Of a stretch of 64,000 nucleotides of DNA, positions 1-10,512 are shown in pieces. The notes below the pieces were generated by a model. It was given only the letters and a program-made list of their open reading frames with translations. It was not told where the DNA came from and did no database searches. How positions within the stretch are numbered: position 1 is the first letter of the stretch; every line of letters starts with the position of its first letter. Made by a program: the position numbers and the translations under genes. Source of the stretch: Tetrapyrgos nigripes (Eukaryota; Basidiomycota; Agaricomycetes; Agaricales; Campanellaceae); the NCBI GenBank assembly GCA_013368315.1, contig JAACJM010000101.1, positions 186,001 to 250,000 of the forward strand, written 5' to 3'.

Positions 1-1250
1 CTTCATACGAGTTTGGGGATTAGGGAGCCCTATTCACTCCGAGTACTCATTAGATTGTGTTCGGTGGAAATGTGAGCAGGAGTTGTCCAGTGGTGAGTGA
101 GTTGTGGACGTAGATGATCGAGACGTTTTTGGTACTTTTTGAGGTCTTCTGGACACTTATCATTTTTGCTGGCGGTCTCAGATGGTACTATCGGCTTTAG
201 AGCGTTAATTATGCTGCACTCCAAGCGGTTGGTTGAACTCGATTAGCCTCCTGACTCCCATGTCAAAGTCTCTTTTCTGTACAGAATCACTCGGAGGATC
301 CAATCATAGTACTTCGGAATATCTTTGGTCTTTTTGAGGTCTTCTGGGCACTTATCCTTTTTGCTGGTGGTCTCAGATGGTATGAATGTAGGTCACCGCT
401 TCGCGTGGCAATAATGAGGCTGTTAATTGATTGGTACATCTTCTTTGAGCTTCGTCGGTGCGAGGATGATGATGGTTGGGACAAGAACGGCTGTCAAGGA
501 TGCAGACGTGACGGCAAACGCGGTATCGGCTTTGGGTAAAACAGACCGGATGCCGAGGTATCTAAATTGCATAGCCACACGCGGAAGCCCCAGAATATAA
601 GAACGAGTCCCTAAAGGGCCTCGTAACTATCGGCTCCAGAGCATTAGTTATGCTGCACTGCAAGCGGTTAAACTCGGTTAGCCCCCTGACTCCCATGTCA
701 AAGTCTCTGATCTGTACAGAATCACTCGTGCCAGGAACTGCAGGCTGGAGCTGTCTAGTTGCGAGTGAATTATGAACGTAGGTGATAGAGACATCTTTCG
801 TCGTTTTAAGGTCTTCTGGACCCTTATCTTGTTTGCTGGCGGATCCCCTGACTCCTATGTCAAAGTCTACAAAATCACTCGGAGAATCCAGTGATAGTAC
901 TTCGGAACATGGAACAGTTCGCAGTTTCCCAAGTCTGGTCTTGGAAATGGAACGACCAAGGAGTTTCAAAGCAGCCAGTCTTTCGGCTTTAAGGGACCTA
1001 CGCGGTTCCCTACCATTTCAAAGCCAGGTAAGTAGTCACGGCGTCTATGGATGGAAATCACTTGTGCTTACTCGTTACTTATGCCTATTGGTTTCAGTAC
1101 TATGTCATACGTCCATCGGCATCTCACCTGTAAGTCTAAACGCTCGTTCACTAGTCTAGACCATTTATTATCTCCATTACAACGAACAATGGTCCTAACT
1201 AGATCTCGATATATCGAAAATGAAACTCGCAGTCCTTGACAATATTTCCT
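1..1250. repeat. Decayed, partly triplicated segment
   Basis: Three imperfect copies of one unit can be read. The motif around 'GAGGTCTTCTGG..CTTATC' recurs near 140, 335 and 808. 'GACTCCCATGTCAAAGTCTC' recurs near 254, 688 and (altered) 850. The 'TATGCTGCACT..AAGCGGTT' motif recurs near 210 and 648. Translated on the minus strand, the copies share short peptides such as DFD(M/I)GVRG and PEDLK, so an old duplicated coding segment is possible. All reading frames are now short and broken. No function can be assigned. Confidence 0.5.
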
Positions 1251-1560
1251 TCCTCCTCATAATGTCGGTTGCGCTCTTGACGATTAGGGAATAGCACGGG
1301 TTGGCGGGTAAGTGACGGGTCATGACTCATGGGGACGGGGTATGGCGGGGACGGAGACGGGTTGGCTTATCTCATCCCGCTCCACACCCGCGGCCCACCA
1401 GACGGGTAAACTGACCCGCCGCCTGCTATGGTTACTGGAAGGCCACCGCCAGCACAATTTTGGAGTAGTCTAAATTGTATAGTTATTCCAGGCTTGTAGA
1501 TAGATATTTAAACAAGACATACCGGAGAAATGATACAATGAGCTTGATTGTTTTCTTAGC

Positions 1561-1663
1561 CTGGATGTTGAAGCTACAGATGATGTTATCGGATGGTGGT
1601 ATGAGAGGAGGAAAAAATTTCCTACGCTCTATCGTATGGCACTTGACTACCTGACTATTCCTG
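1561..1663 (+). pseudogene. hAT transposase C-terminal remnant
   Basis: One frame reads a tryptophan pair followed by FPTLYRMALDYLTIP, the conserved 'WW....FP.L..MA..YL.IP' block of the hAT C-terminal dimerisation domain. A GTGAG donor-like site follows at once. The expected SxxxER.FS continuation is not recognisable because a MITE starts 50 bp later. No upstream catalytic domain remains, so this is a fragment. Confidence 0.7.
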
Positions 1664-1714
1664 GTGAGTTTGCTATTCTCAAGCAGTGCACCTTGTCTCA
1701 TTGCTGTTACTCTA

Positions 1715-1845
1715 CACGCCGAAAAGACAAAAATATCCACTCGACGGATAGATCACATCACTACTACTGATATAAGATATACCTGTAAAAAAATGTGTTT
1801 CTGTACGCCTTTCTGCCGAGCGGATATTTTTGTATTTTCGGCGTG
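1715..1845. mobile_element. 131-bp MITE, CACGCCGAAAA family
   Basis: The terminal inverted repeats are about 31 bp: CACGCCGAAAAGACAAAAAT on the left, and the right end ends ATTTTCGGCGTG. The target duplication is 3 bp, CTA (1712-1714 and 1846-1848). A second copy in the opposite orientation lies at 63543-63674. A 672-bp fold-back element at 28908 shares the termini. A CAC start with a 3-bp duplication resembles the CACTA/EnSpm superfamily. No coding capacity. Confidence 0.85.
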
Positions 1846-1890
1846 CTAGCCACCTCCACCGACGTTGAGCAGATCTAGATGTACTCTATA

Positions 1891-2068
1891 CAGTCAACTC
1901 TCTCTTAAGGCATACCCCTCGGTCACGGCTAAAAGGTATGCCTTATGAGAGAGTATACCTTTCGAGAGTGCTTTTTGGCAGGGAAAGTGGGTTTTCGTCA
2001 CGGCCAAAAGGTATGCCCTATGAGAGAGTATGCATTATCTGGGGTATGCCTTAAGAGAGAGTTGACTG
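1891..2068. mobile_element. 178-bp Tc1/mariner-type MITE
   Basis: A perfect inverted repeat of about 30 bp starts CAGTCAACTCTCTCTTAAGG and its complement closes the element. Both ends are flanked by TA, the target of Tc1/mariner/pogo transposases. Internally the motif CACGGC(T/C)AAAAGGTATGCC..ATGAGAGAGTAT is duplicated (about 1925-1960 and 1996-2030). Non-coding. Confidence 0.85.
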
Positions 2069-2182
2069 TATATATGCATATACCCGTAACCCGCGGGATT
2101 TGCTTCTGACCCGTCTGCCCCGTTGCCACCTCCTGACCCGTGAAGGGTATCGACGGGTCAAAAAATTTTCCCTATTGACGAT

Positions 2183-5100
2183 GCAAGTCAACACCAGTCC
2201 AACGGTGCAGATTGGTTCCCTTCCTGGTGAGTTTCATGAGTATTTTGGTCTCGGTCCTTTATAAATGAATTCTTCCATCATGGTTTACCAGGAGGTTGTA
2301 AATACAGAGATTTCACCTGCAGCGGCTGCGAAACTGTTTGATGACAGAATGACGGCTTGACGACGAAGAACGATCTGTGACCTGTGCTCGGTACATATTT
2401 ACGTGGATGTGGTGTAGCATCTTTAAGGAAGTGAATCTTTCGACGCTTTTGATTGACTTCGACATGAAGAAAGGTGTCCGAACTTGGTCCGAACAGTGGT
2501 ATCGAGGCAGAGAAGCTGTACGCGGGTGCGCTGTCGTTTCACTACATATAGCACATGCGTGTTGGAGAGCGGAGATTATCGGGAATTGAAATGTTTGTCC
2601 TTTACGAGGCCTTTGAGGGACTCGTTCTCATAACCCGACGTTCAGCCGTCTTTTTTTTTTTTGTCTCTTTATTTAACGACTAGCAGGCCAGACCTACGGC
2701 CAAGGCGTCGAGGCAGGCTACCCCGGAAGATGTAACTACACGTATAGTACTCGGTAATTCTAAGTATAGTACCGGCTCCGGGACAAGCTGTCCTCATCCA
2801 CACGTTGGTTTGACTGAGTTGTTTACCAAACTGAAATGTCGAGGTGGGGACGTTCATCCGTCTTTCCTTGAGGACGTCCATCATCATTACGAGGCCGAAG
2901 AATGAGGCTGAGTTTTTTTGTTGTTTAAAGGATTGTTTACACTAAGTTAATCGCAGGTGAGTGATTCGGTTGCCATTTTTACACCATTCCGACGCCTGAA
3001 CACAGGCGAAAAACCAGGAATGGTCGTCTCCTGCTGTAGCTGCCCACTACAGTAGCGTATAGCAGCTCATTGGCTCGCTGGGCACCGTCGGATGCATTTC
3101 GCCCGCTCGGTCACGTTCCACCAGGTGTGGCAAGCCTAGGCGGAAGCAACGCATCAGGAAATGGCCCGATTTCATTGAGGGGTTACCGTGGGTTTTTTGG
3201 TTGCCGACAGGACTCCTCGACTTTTGGCACCTCTGTATCTTTCGTTCCTTGGCACTTTTAGGGTAGATTTGTACGTTAGGATAATGAAATACAAAGATAT
3301 TGTTGAACTAGAGCGAATACATACAAAATTTTGTCGAAAGGACTTCTATAATGTTCCTCAAAATATTAGGTTGTGGGAATGTTGTAGGGCTGTGAAGTTT
3401 CGGGGTTGTATCGGTTGTACAACCGCCTACAACCATGCGCAACCTTTTTGGACAGTTTCCTGATGCGGGAAGAGGTCTCACCTCTTGCTTCCTCCACTCA
3501 TTGGCTGCTGTACCTCGGTGGGTTTCTCGTCTCACTTCTTGCTTGTTTTACTCATTGGTTTGATGTACTATAGTATTACTATTCAGTTTTCGAGTACCCT
3601 CCCACCTCTCCCTCCTCTCGCAATTATGATTGTCAATGTGTAACATTTCTCAATCTATGTACTCGTTTAGCTTTACGATCCATCATATGTCTCTTCTTTA
3701 CCGTACTATAGCCATCGCCTGCACGCGCGGTGGTTGCAATCAAGTCTTTTCTTGGCCGCCGGTGGTGAAGCAAACCCGGCGGTGCTTTCGGCTGAACACT
3801 CATTTTCTGCCTGTGGCTATACGAATAGCTCCCGGTTTTCCCCGTGCTATTTTTTCCGATTTTTCCCTTGCTCCTATCGTATCCAAATCCGCGGCTTGCC
3901 AAAGTTGCCGGTTAGACGCGTTAGCTTTTCTTTCTCTCCTCCACCTTACTCGCAAGCTTCGCTTCGTATGTAATAGGTCAAACCGGAGGCAACCGCCCCC
4001 ATCGAAATGTAGAGATTGTGAGTGAGCGTGTGGGCCGTACATACATACAAATGTTGGTAGTAGTGATATGTGTTATTAAAAGAGGGTGGGATGGGTGGGC
4101 AAAAGAAAGAATGCGTAGATGGTTGGGGTCAAACTTGAACTAAAGAATAACTGATGAATCAAATCATATATATATATGACGGATCATACTGGTGTACGAC
4201 GAGCCTCTGCTGCAAACCACAGCACCCGCCGCAACCGATCCTTGGAAAATGCTGAAACAAATAAATCGGAAACATAAATGAAATGATGAATGGATGTTTG
4301 AGAGAGGGGTATCGGATGAGGCTCCGCTTGCTATTTGCGGAGGCCTCCGAAGGTGCAAGCGCCTACATCAACCTCTCTATTTGCCACGCGCAGCGTTGGC
4401 ATCCCTTTCATCCATTCTGTCAAATGAAACTGTAATCCACTCACTTCCACTCCCCTTCCTACCACGAAACTCGGGACACCAGTTACTGGATCTCCCTGCT
4501 GGATCTCTGTCAATTTTAAGAGCGTCAACGTCGTTTCTTGCTCGTCGACGTCGTCCTCAGTGACGAGCTCGACTTTTCTGTCGTGTTACTATGTGACAAT
4601 CACGCTTTCCCACAAAATTTTCATTGGCCAACGGGCAAAACCTAACATAAGTACACCTTTGGAGCGACTGCCCAGTCACTCGTCAACAGTCCAAACGGTC
4701 AACACGGTGCAAGCAAAACGAGCACTCACGGAATAGGGAGCCACTTGCTAATACTACTCGCATCTCACTTACCATTTCCACGTCCCACGCCCAACGGAAT
4801 GCTCTCTTAAGAAATCCACGTCTGCCTCTACTCCCAACGCCAAATTACCTAGCGACGTCATGACACCACGCAGTCAGACAGGGTCAAGTACGCCTGAGAG
4901 CCGGTACCGAAGCATTCTCTGACTCTTTTCCTGTTTTTGAACCCACCCTACGAACTCTTCCTCTGGATGTTGAAGCTGCAGCTGCAGTCTTTGACATCAT
5001 CTGCTGGCCAGGACAAGTAGGGATAGAGATTGATGGGTAGATGAGAGGGGAGGGAGGGGAGGGAGGGGAGGGATGGGATGGGATGGGGGCTGTGTGTAAT

Positions 5101-6470
5101 GGTGAGCAACCTCAATTTGAAGATGAAGAGGATGGCTGGTGTTTACGTTGGGACACTCAGGAATGCCTCTCTCTCGGCGTTGGAGGTATTGGAGGCCCAG
5201 GACTTAGAGAGGAAATACCGGTGCAGGCACAGTTGGTGTCGATGTTGACGGTGTCATTTGGAGTTTGGGCACTTTTTCTCTGGTACCGTCGCTGTCTGTC
5301 TTGAAGATGATTCGCGTCTGCGTGTCCCAGTGGACTCAACCTCGCTCCACCTATCTACCTCGTCGCCCTCTTCCCTTTCTTCTGCCCTTTCTTCACCACA
5401 TACACCCACACTGCTCCTTTCATCGTGAGGCCGTGTCCCAGCTAGCCTCAATGATCCATTCGCTCATTTTTTCTGTCCAAGACCCATCATCATCTACCTT
5501 CCATCCTTCCATCGTTGTTCGGCTGGAACCACGCCTCTGGTTTTCTTCGTTTTCAGCTATCCTATCCAAGCATACGCAGAGACGTGAGGCAATGTCCCAT
5601 GGGACGTATGGGATGTATGGGCAGTGTACCAGATGCGTGATACGGGTGAGTCTGTTTGGGAATTTCTTTTTGTTATTTCGCCTTCTATTCTGCTTGTTTG
5701 CTGGCTTTTGCCCCTACTTTCTTTCACTCTTTACTCTCTGTTTGACATGCTGTCTCTCTAACTTCAATTTCACTCTCTTTTGGCGCTTGTTCTATGTACT
5801 TTTTACCTTTACATTCCTGCGTTCTGCGGCCCTTTTTATCCCTCATTCTCTGCTTCATCTCTTTCACTCTTACCTTCTATCGTTTCGTTTCGTTTTACCA
5901 TGTCCGTGCCCTTGTCACCGTCAGTGTCACATTGTGGATTGTCTAGACTTTTGTAGCTGACGAGGCTGTCAATGGGATATCGGGTATCGGTGATCAGGTA
6001 TTTTTATTTTCTTCATGCATATGCTCGGATGTTTGGGTACCCAATATAGTATGATTTGATGATGGTGATGGTATCTGGTAGTGCTTGTCTTTGTTTTCGT
6101 TTTCGTTTTCGTTCTGGCGTTGCGAAGGATAGAGAGGGGGAGACGAAGTGGGAGGGCATCTCGTATTCATTTCCGTTGGAGGTTTGCCAGCAGCAGTAAG
6201 ATTGAGTATTTAAAATGTATCTGGGTATTATCGATTATCTCAACGAGTGAACACGTATGAAGCTACGTGTGCGCTTGTATGTGAATGCGTGGAGCGGGCG
6301 GGCGGGCGGAGGAGTTGACGCTGCGCAGCGGGCTGCAAATAACTAGAAGGTCCTCCTCCTGCCGGATGAGTCACGAATACATCTTACAGGTGACTGACTA
6401 TTCTGATTCAGGGGAAACCTGTTCTCATAGTTAGAATCACCTGTTCCCAGTGAGCGCTAGTGAGCGCTTG
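2183..6470. other. Long gene-poor stretch
   Basis: No convincing gene was found. It holds a 13-T run near 2650, several short open frames without family resemblance, a G-rich tract at 5045-5090, a strongly pyrimidine-rich plus strand from about 5330 to 5930, a (TTTTCG)n run near 6092 and a GGGC-repeat near 6297. The pyrimidine-rich part may be promoter or UTR sequence for the gene at 6533, but nothing in the sequence proves this. Confidence 0.5.
5045..5090 (+). repeat. G-rich minisatellite
   Basis: Runs of three to five G separated by single A or AT (GGGGAGGGAGGGGAGGG type) form a short tandem tract on the plus strand. The pattern has the base composition needed for a G-quadruplex. No gene is adjacent. 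Confidence 0.7.
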
Positions 6471-6478
6471 TACTGGGA

Positions 6479-6486
6479 TATAAAAT
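6479..6486 (+). promoter_or_regulatory. TATA box of the 6533 gene
   Basis: TATAAAAT lies about 54 bp upstream of the ATG, following the short direct repeat GTGAGCGC(T/A). Confidence 0.5.
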
Positions 6487-6532
6487 CTCCTTGCAATCTC
6501 TCGTCCTCCATCACATTTCTCACTCAAGCATA

Positions 6533-7129
6533 ATGATCTCCAACCTCTCGAAACTCGTTACCTTAGTCATTGTCGTTGCTGTTACCACTAGTACTGGCAG
6601 CACCGGTACCGCATCGGCATTCGACCTGGGACTCAGAGGCTTCTTAGGCTTGAAGCGACAAGGGCAGCCTGCGACTTGTGATTTTGTTCTGGCTCAGAGT
6701 AAGGCTGGTACTACGACTGGCGATTTAGATCTCATTGCGGAGTTTAGTTCTGGTGAGTTCGCTATATGCACATGTCGTGATGATCATTGATGGAGATGGA
6801 TTCTGATGGATGCAGCTATCGGCCGTCAACTCGCCCTCGAAACTCGCAAACAGGTGTTTGTACGTCGTGTCTTCTTTCGTTTTGGGTCCTTTTTACTCTT
6901 GAGTCTTCATTTGTACATACACGCTTACTTCCTGCCTATCATTCATACACAGAATCAAGGCCGCACCTTCGTCGAGAATCAAGATGGCACCTTTAACGTC
7001 CACAATGTCATCGCCGTCGATGGACTCACCGCTCAAGAGACAGCTTCTATTCTAGATGCATGGGTTGGACAGACGAAGGATGGGGAGGAGGTTGATTGGA
7101 CTTTCCAGTCCGCGAAATGCGAAGCTTAG
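6533..7129 (+). CDS. Small secreted two-cysteine protein
   Basis: Three exons (6533-6752, 6816-6853, 6953-7129) join in frame to about 144 residues. The N-terminus is a clear signal peptide: a short polar start, a hydrophobic run (LVTLVIVVAV), then small residues to about position 29. The mature part follows a KR dibasic pair, so pro-region cleavage by a Kex2-type protease is possible. It has only two cysteines, one early (ATCDF) and one near the end (SAKCEA), compatible with a single disulfide linking the ends. The family is not recognised; similar small secreted proteins are common in basidiomycetes. The ATG was chosen because it begins the signal peptide and follows the TATA box closely. 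The 3' end appears partly duplicated at 7357-7440. Confidence 0.7.
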
Positions 7130-7440
7130 AGGGGCTGGGCTTGGACTGAGGCTTGGGCGGTATGAGAGGGAGGAGGGGGAGAGAAGGGTGAACGGAGAGA
7201 AGTCTAGAGAGGAGGAAAGGAGCATAGAGCTCAGTGGGTGGGGATGTCGTACTATATTGAAGTTGACGTTGGTATACACTCGTTGCCCACTTATCTATTG
7301 ATCTCTTTGCGAGTGTAGCTTCAACTGAGCCTCTTTCAATGTGGTATTGGAATGTGAAGCTTAGAGGAGCATAAAGTTTGGGCGGTACTAATGAGAGGGA
7401 GAAGGGGAAGGGAGGCGAAGAGGCGAAGGGGAGGAGAGAG
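7121..7440 (+). repeat. Local duplication of gene 3' end
   Basis: GAAGCTTAGAGG, followed by GGGCGGTA and a purine-rich GAGAGGGAGGAGGGG tract, occurs at 7121-7200 and again at 7357-7430. The second copy lacks the rest of the coding sequence, so it is a partial tandem copy of the end of the preceding gene and its 3' flank. Confidence 0.5.
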
Positions 7441-7818
7441 CGTTCGTAAAAAGGGAGGTCGTAAGCTCACTCGATGGTCATCTGTTGATCTCTTTGCTGA
7501 GAAGATAATTAATTGACGGCTTGGTGCATACATCGAGCTAGATTCGAGCTAGAATAGTTAGCGTCTGATTCGGATGGACTTCTTGCTCGATTTGTGTCGC
7601 AAGTAAATAGTATAAGAAGTGGCGTGGCCAAACCGTAGCGTTTAGGTGCTCATCTCCATTACTGTTTGCCTTGCCCGTACTAAAGATGGCTTCAAAAGTG
7701 ACGGCTTTCACAGGTTTCAGAAGATCCTTTAGAGTCTTTTATAGCATCCTTTCATGGTACAGCCCCAAAATTCGACAAAAATTCCGTTGGAGTCGCTGGA
7801 GTCTTCCCTGACCGAAAG

Positions 7819-7826
7819 TATAAAAG
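7819..7826 (+). promoter_or_regulatory. TATA box, GDSL copy 1
   Basis: TATAAAAG lies about 109 bp upstream of the ATG at 7928. The same core with similar flanks (GTATAAAAGGGGCCTT) stands upstream of GDSL copy 2, so the duplication included the promoter. Confidence 0.6.
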
Positions 7827-8344
7827 GGCCTTTCCTGAAGCAGGATTCTTTGTCTCTTTTCCTCCGCCAAAATCTTGGCACGGAGTCGGACGTTCTTCCC
7901 CTACTTTATTGCTAGCTTTCCGCTACAATGCTTTCTTTCTCGAGTACTATCAAGTCGATTATGCTCGTCTCTGGCTTGAGCGCATATGCTGCGACAGTAC
8001 CTGTTTCAGAGACTCGTGACAGTCAAACGAATTCCTCTACGATGCTACATGGCCATGGTCCCGGTCAACAGCGTTATTCCGCTGTCGTGGCTTTTGGAGA
8101 TTCTTTCAGTGATAATGGTGGGTTGATTATCTATAACCAGTGATGAAGATGCATCTCAGCATAACGCACCTCAAGGCCATGGAGCTTGGGTGATCTCGAA
8201 TCATAGTTGGCCTGCTCATCCTGGGTAGTAAGTAGATATCCTCCACCATCCATATAATTTTGACGTTAACGTTGTTGTGCGTATGCGTAGCTATCAAGGC
8301 CGCTTCTCAAACGGGCCTGTTTGGGTTGAATATGTTGCTGGTAA

Positions 8345-8353
8345 CCTATCAGT
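8345..8353 (+). repeat. Left 9-bp target duplication
   Basis: CCTATCAGT directly before the left end of the element; it is part of exon 3 of the esterase gene (codons for L-S-V). Confidence 0.85.
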
Positions 8354-8370
8354 CGGTATGTAGAATTTAC

Positions 8371-8695
8371 CGTGTCGCCCTGGCTTGCCGCCGTGCCGTT
8401 ATGGCGTGTCGGCGTGTCGTTTTCATAAATGTATGTACAATCTGAATGTATAGTAATAGTATACTGGAAATTTCAAGTTGTATTAGTAGACAATAGAGGT
8501 GTATAAACCATGTATAACGTACCAGTGTAGGATATATCTAAGTAATGTAAGATTTATACTCTGAACTTTCGAAAATGTATGACCCGATCCATCGGGCGAC
8601 ACGCAGATCTATCGGGGTGGCACGGCAGTGATTGGACTGACGTGCCACCCGGCGTGCCGGTGACGTGCCACTGCCGTGTCGCCAGCGTGCCAGCG
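8371..8695. repeat. Subterminal GTGCC/GTGTCG repeat clusters
   Basis: Clusters of CGTGCC, GTGCCAC and GCGTGTCG motifs occupy 8371-8425 and 8590-8695. A mirror cluster lies at 16720-16785 at the other end. Dense subterminal repeats of this sort are usually transposase-binding sites; that role is inferred. Confidence 0.6.
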
Positions 8696-8873
8696 TAAAC
8701 TGGACTGTGATGTCATATGTGCGGGCCATCCGCATCAGGTGCGGGCGAGCAAATGCCCGACGCATTTAATATAGCAAGCTCATTGATCGGTTTCTTTTAC
8801 CCTTTTCACGCACTCTCAGCCTTTCTTCATAACGCAAATCAGTTCTCATACAATCTACATACTCGTACTGCCT

Positions 8874-9876
8874 ATGAATATTGGCCGAACACCTTGGATT
8901 GGACAGCATGTCTATGTTGTCAAGGGTAGCGAGAAGGGATACAGAGGTATCGTTCGTGATGTTCGACCATTTCCAAATTACAGTGGCTTGCAACTCCGTG
9001 TTGAGCTTCAGAAATTTGGCATCCAGGTCTGTCCAAGCATCAACTTAGATTATGACCATGTACGTCATGTTGAGTAAGTGTGTACTCTATGTGATCTTCA
9101 TGTAACTTATCTCTCTTCCAGTCATTTTCAGCCACTAGATGACATTGATCCGCTACGGCACTATCACGAAGGATATTCACTTCGCCCTGGTTATTGTTGT
9201 ATGCCTTGTGAAGTTCCTTATTCTCCTGAATGCTGGCCTGCTCCAATCAATGTTCCACGGAGTACTACACCCATTCCTTCTGACGTCAATGTCGACAGCC
9301 TTAATACTGCTGCTGCTCCATGGACTCCTGACCAATATGACTCTCAGCCTGAAATCACTGTGAGTACTCATTCTTTTATATTTTATGCTATTCTCAAAGA
9401 ATTTCTACAAGCACTGGATTCTCAATCCACGTCTAAATGGGTTGACCTTGGAAGTCAGCTTATTGGAGCCAAAAGCAAAGGCCTGGGTTCATGTATCAGA
9501 TGGTGCAATCTTCAACACTCACCGACCTCGCCTTGGTGTTGTACCAGCCAATATCTGTGGACCACTTCAATGGCCTTCTGCTCATACTGAGCAAGGACTT
9601 ATGGTTATCATTGTTGGTGAACACACAGGTTTGCTTGTTCGACGAGTGTACTATTGTGTTGTCGGTGGAGAGTCTCATTTTATTGTTCGTGGTGTTGATT
9701 TCACTGGAAGTGACCGGCAGGAGAGAATGACAAATACCCAGCTGGTGCTTCATCCCAGCTGGTTAATACGTGTCATGGAATCCAAGGCAGATAAGGAGAG
9801 GGGAAAGAAAGTATTTGAGGCAATCCGAAAGGAAGCGCGTAGACGAAAACCAGTATATTTACAGCAACTTATTTAG
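8874..9876 (+). CDS. KOW-domain protein of the MULE
   Basis: Exons 8874-9073, 9122-9359 and 9400-9876 join in frame (introns GTAAGT..CAG and GTGAGT..AAG) to 304 residues. Residues 7-30 form a KOW motif (IGQHVYVVKGSEKGYRGIVR), the small beta-barrel found in Spt5 and some ribosomal proteins that binds RNA or protein. The middle is proline-rich with PxxP and a CCMPC cluster. The C-terminal half (LGVVPANICGPLQW.., GLMVIIVGEHTG) looks like a second barrel-type module, and the tail is basic (EAIRKEARRRK). It lies inside the transposon and converges on the transposase gene, so it is a transposon-encoded accessory protein. A role in coupling to transcription by mimicking Spt5 is possible but unproven. 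Confidence 0.75.
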
Positions 9877-10512
9877 CTAACCCAGTAAATTCCATTTCCT
9901 ACAAATAGTTAATTTCAACTTATCCAAACCAGTATAAGTACTATACTATTTCATTCAATCTGTTAATTTAGTTTCAAAGGACATAGGGAAGAAACAGAAA
10001 ATTGTCTCCTTACAGAAAGTCTTATAAAAGCAGTTGTAGTGAACATTCCCTCTCAAAATCAAATTTTCAGAGGAGATGGGAATCCATCCAACAGGTAGAA
10101 ATTAAATTTGGAGTAAGGGCATGATGGCAAAAGAGACTCCAGAAGCCAAGAAGATAATGTTCCTATGTTGAACAAAGAAACTGTCCCCTTACATTTGCAA
10201 CTGCTCAGCATCCAAAAGGTTCAGTGCTATGTGAGGTGGTGTAAACATAGGGAGAGGACATGGTCTATACAATAAATCACTGTTCAGCTGAGGTGAATAG
10301 CTCCTGAGGGTAGAAATCAAGAAATTGTCCTCTTACAGTATTATCTTCTGTCATCTCAGAGGAGTCATAATTACCGCTAATACTTGGCTCCACTGACCAA
10401 CCTATTACTTGACTTTTTACCTCACACTCTCTCAGGAGTACAATATCACTTTGTTAGTAGAATACTTTATGACAATATTGTTTTATTTGGAATTTAGAGC
10501 TTCATAACAGAA
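9877..10512. other. Convergent 3' region with threefold motif
   Basis: This spacer between the KOW gene and the transposase gene contains no gene. A motif of the form GAAA(T/C)TGTC(C/T)(C/T)CTTACA appears near 10000, 10171 and 10335, each time shortly after 'AGAAA'. The spacing is about 150-170 bp. Shared 3' processing or decayed repeats are possible explanations. Confidence 0.5.

Larger units (their letters stand above)
1285..2174. mobile_element. hAT-like element with nested MITEs
   Basis: The element begins TAGGGAATAGCACGGGT and ends TTTTCCCTA. It is flanked on both sides by the identical 8-bp duplication TTGACGAT (1277-1284 and 2175-2182), the hAT hallmark. Both subterminal regions are full of ACGGGT/ACCCG motifs, as at the ends of hAT elements. 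A remnant of the hAT dimerisation domain lies inside (1561-1663). Two unrelated small elements (1715-1845 and 1891-2068) sit within it, so it inserted first and they came later. Confidence 0.85.

Noticed and set aside
3630..4042. Overlapping frames on both strands
   Set aside because: Both strands are open over the same span and neither shows a recognisable family or splice pattern.
5265..5960. 231-codon open frame on +
   Set aside because: Its length comes from CT-rich sequence; composition is low-complexity Phe/Leu/Ser and no domain, signal peptide or intron pattern supports it.
8260..8445. Frame crossing the left MULE boundary
   Set aside because: It is a wrong-frame reading of esterase exon 3 joined to transposon DNA.
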